Source: Candidatus Latescibacterota bacterium
GTDB lineage: Bacteria > JAAXHH01 > JABIQT01
Assembly (NCBI GenBank): GCA_018667995.1
Contig: JABIQT010000216.1
Coordinates: 1 to 6,557 of the forward strand
Reading direction: 5' to 3'
Length of the DNA stretch: 6,557 nucleotides
The translations under genes were made by a program, and so were the position numbers. Under the pieces are notes generated by a model. That model saw only the letters and a list, made by a program, of their open reading frames with translations. It made no database searches and was not told the origin of the DNA. Positions 5,238-6,557 of this stretch are shown one piece after another (position 1 is the first letter of the stretch; the number at the start of each line of letters is the position of its first letter).

Positions 5238-6557
5238 ATGAAGAACATCTTCAGCACTCCCATAAATGGCGATATCATCAAGACCGACCTGTCTCTCGAC
5301 AGTCTATTTTCGAGATTCGGCGGCATACTGAGTCGTGAGGTACTATACCTCATTATGGGATCTCTCATTCTATCGGCCGTGATCATCAGAACCGACGGCG
5401 ACGCCATGGCACCCATGGCCTTTCTCGGTATGATCGTCCTCCTGGTTACGACATTCTATAGGCTCGATTGGGGATTCTACTTCTTCTTCGCCATAGTGAT
5501 GTTGGTTGACCAGTTTCCACCCGTAGAGTTTGCCAACCAACTTATCACCTACAAGGTGCAATATCTGGACAATGTCAAGACACTCAAATATCTGCCGTCG
5601 ATTTCAGCTGGAGTGATGACGCCCATGGAGCTGCACCTGTTCCTGCTCTTTTCCGTGTGGCTGTTGATCGGACTGGCGAAGCAGAATCTGGGGCTAAATC
5701 GCATAGGTGCCTGGGGCCTAGGGCTTCTCTTTCTCTTTTCGCTGATCGGATGGTTGGCCTTCGGTATCTCAAACGGTGGCGTATTCATCAACGCACTCTG
5801 GGAAATCCGCGCCATGTTCTACATGGTCATATTCATGTTTTTCGCACCCCAGATTATCCAGACCAAGACTCATGTAAAGGCGCTTATATGGATTATGATA
5901 TTAGCCCTCACATACAAATCAATTCAGGCCACCTATTTCTTTGTGACTGTCGGCGGTTCCTCATTCGAGCAGATTCCCGCATTCACCAGCCATGAGGATC
6001 CCATTTTCATCGTGGCTCTATTCGCCCTGGGTTTGGGCCTTTTCCTGTTGAAAGCGTATCGGGCGCAACTCGCCGTATTGTTGCTCTGTCTTCTACCGCT
6101 CCTGGCAGGTTTCCATGTGGGCCAGCGCCGAGCGGCGTTCGCAGCCTGTGGGACAACCCTCTGCGTATTCCTGGTGGTACTGGACAAGCAACATCGCCGC
6201 AAAATTACAATGTTTCTGATACCCTTTCTCGTCTGTTTCGCCCTGTATCTGGGGGCCTTCTGGAACAGCAACAGCGCAATAGGGTCCTTTGCCAAGACAA
6301 TCAAATCAGGATTCGTAACCGATAAGTCAAGTCTATCAGAGGAGGACTATCTGTCCAATCTCTGGCGGGATATCGAGAAATACAACCTAGCCGTGACCGT
6401 GCGGCGAGCACCGATCATTGGTGTGGGTTACGGAAATAAGTATGACCAGCCCATTAAGCCCCTAGAGGATCTGTGGTCATTGGATGGCTACGTGCCACAC
6501 AACATGATGCTTGATGTAATCGTCAAATCAGGCGCAATAGGGTGCTTCATCTTCTGG
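5238..6557 (+). CDS. Wzy/WaaL-family (O-antigen polymerase/ligase) membrane protein, 3' end cut off by the window
   Basis: Translation from the ATG at 5238 stays open for 440 codons to the window edge. The protein is very hydrophobic, with around ten membrane helices visible, for example near 34-50, 57-72, 78-91, 132-147, 158-175, 191-205, 214-229, 254-272, 277-290, 300-315 and 325-342. The O-antigen ligase/polymerase (Wzy_C) signature is present: GQRRA (295-299), then a large extracytoplasmic loop (about 343-425) containing RRAPIIGVGYGNKYD (389-403). It closes with PHNMMLDVIVKSGAIG (420-435), in which the HN and G-x-x-G pattern is characteristic. Such proteins polymerise lipid-linked repeat units or ligate glycans on the periplasmic face. 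Neighbouring Wzz-type and ATPase genes favour a polymerase over a ligase, but the two cannot be separated by sequence alone. The ribosome binding site is weak (GAAAAG, 8 bases upstream). Confidence 0.88.
   Translation, partial: MKNIFSTPINGDIIKTDLSLDSLFSRFGGILSREVLYLIMGSLILSAVIIRTDGDAMAPMAFLGMIVLLVTTFYRLDWGFYFFFAIVMLVDQFPPVEFANQLITYKVQYLDNVKTLKYLPSISAGVMTPMELHLFLLFSVWLLIGLAKQNLGLNRIGAWGLGLLFLFSLIGWLAFGISNGGVFINALWEIRAMFYMVIFMFFAPQIIQTKTHVKALIWIMILALTYKSIQATYFFVTVGGSSFEQIPAFTSHEDPIFIVALFALGLGLFLLKAYRAQLAVLLLCLLPLLAGFHVGQRRAAFAACGTTLCVFLVVLDKQHRRKITMFLIPFLVCFALYLGAFWNSNSAIGSFAKTIKSGFVTDKSSLSEEDYLSNLWRDIEKYNLAVTVRRAPIIGVGYGNKYDQPIKPLEDLWSLDGYVPHNMMLDVIVKSGAIGCFIFW

Noticed and set aside
5048-5338. 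96-codon plus-strand frame overlapping the small membrane protein and the polymerase start
   Set aside because: It would overlap the polymerase by 100 bp, and its product is a basic, His/Arg/Ser-rich string without domains. The two other frames give coherent membrane proteins.
1-6557. CRISPR arrays, tRNA/rRNA genes, intact insertion sequences, hairpin terminators
   Set aside because: None were seen by eye on either strand. The only repeats are the 14-bp pair, short dyads and the protein-level PES duplication.

Overview
The window is part of an exopolysaccharide or O-antigen type export and polymerisation locus of the Wzx/Wzy-dependent kind, from a Gram-negative (diderm) bacterium. The diderm call rests on a periplasmic/outer-membrane polysaccharide export (OPX, Wza-like) protein encoded next to a Wzz-type copolymerase. 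The phylum cannot be fixed from the sequence. Base composition is moderate, Shine-Dalgarno sites are mostly weak, and no gene is a close match to a textbook enterobacterial version.

There are two divergent gene blocks around a roughly 500-bp non-coding region. Minus strand, reading leftward from 1736: a Wza-like export protein with an unusual tandem duplication of its export domain (639-1736), then, 15 bp later, a WecA/TagO-type polyprenyl-phosphate sugar-1-phosphate transferase that runs off the left edge (1-623). Plus strand, reading rightward from 2240: a Wzz-type chain-length/copolymerase protein (2240-3598), a BY-kinase-like P-loop ATPase fused to a four-helix membrane domain that resembles LytS/YehU sensor kinases (3662-5026), an unrecognised 55-residue two-helix membrane protein (5055-5222), and a Wzy/WaaL-family polymerase or ligase that runs off the right edge (5238-6557).

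The intergenic region (1737-2239) carries a textbook sigma-54 -24/-12 element facing the plus-strand operon (2179-2194). A second, slightly imperfect one faces the minus-strand block (1819-1834). Between them lie a pair of 14-bp direct repeats 30 bp apart and short inverted repeats. These sit at a distance typical of enhancer-binding-protein sites. The inferred picture is one locus driven in both directions by sigma-54 and a shared activator.

As a pathway: the WecA homologue loads the first sugar phosphate on undecaprenyl phosphate, and a flippase outside the window would move the repeat unit across the inner membrane. The Wzy-like protein then polymerises it, the Wzz-type protein and its ATPase partner set chain length and couple to export, and the OPX protein carries the polymer out. 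The most unusual points are the membrane-sensor/ATPase fusion with a degenerate kinase core, the duplicated export domain, and the paired sigma-54 promoters.
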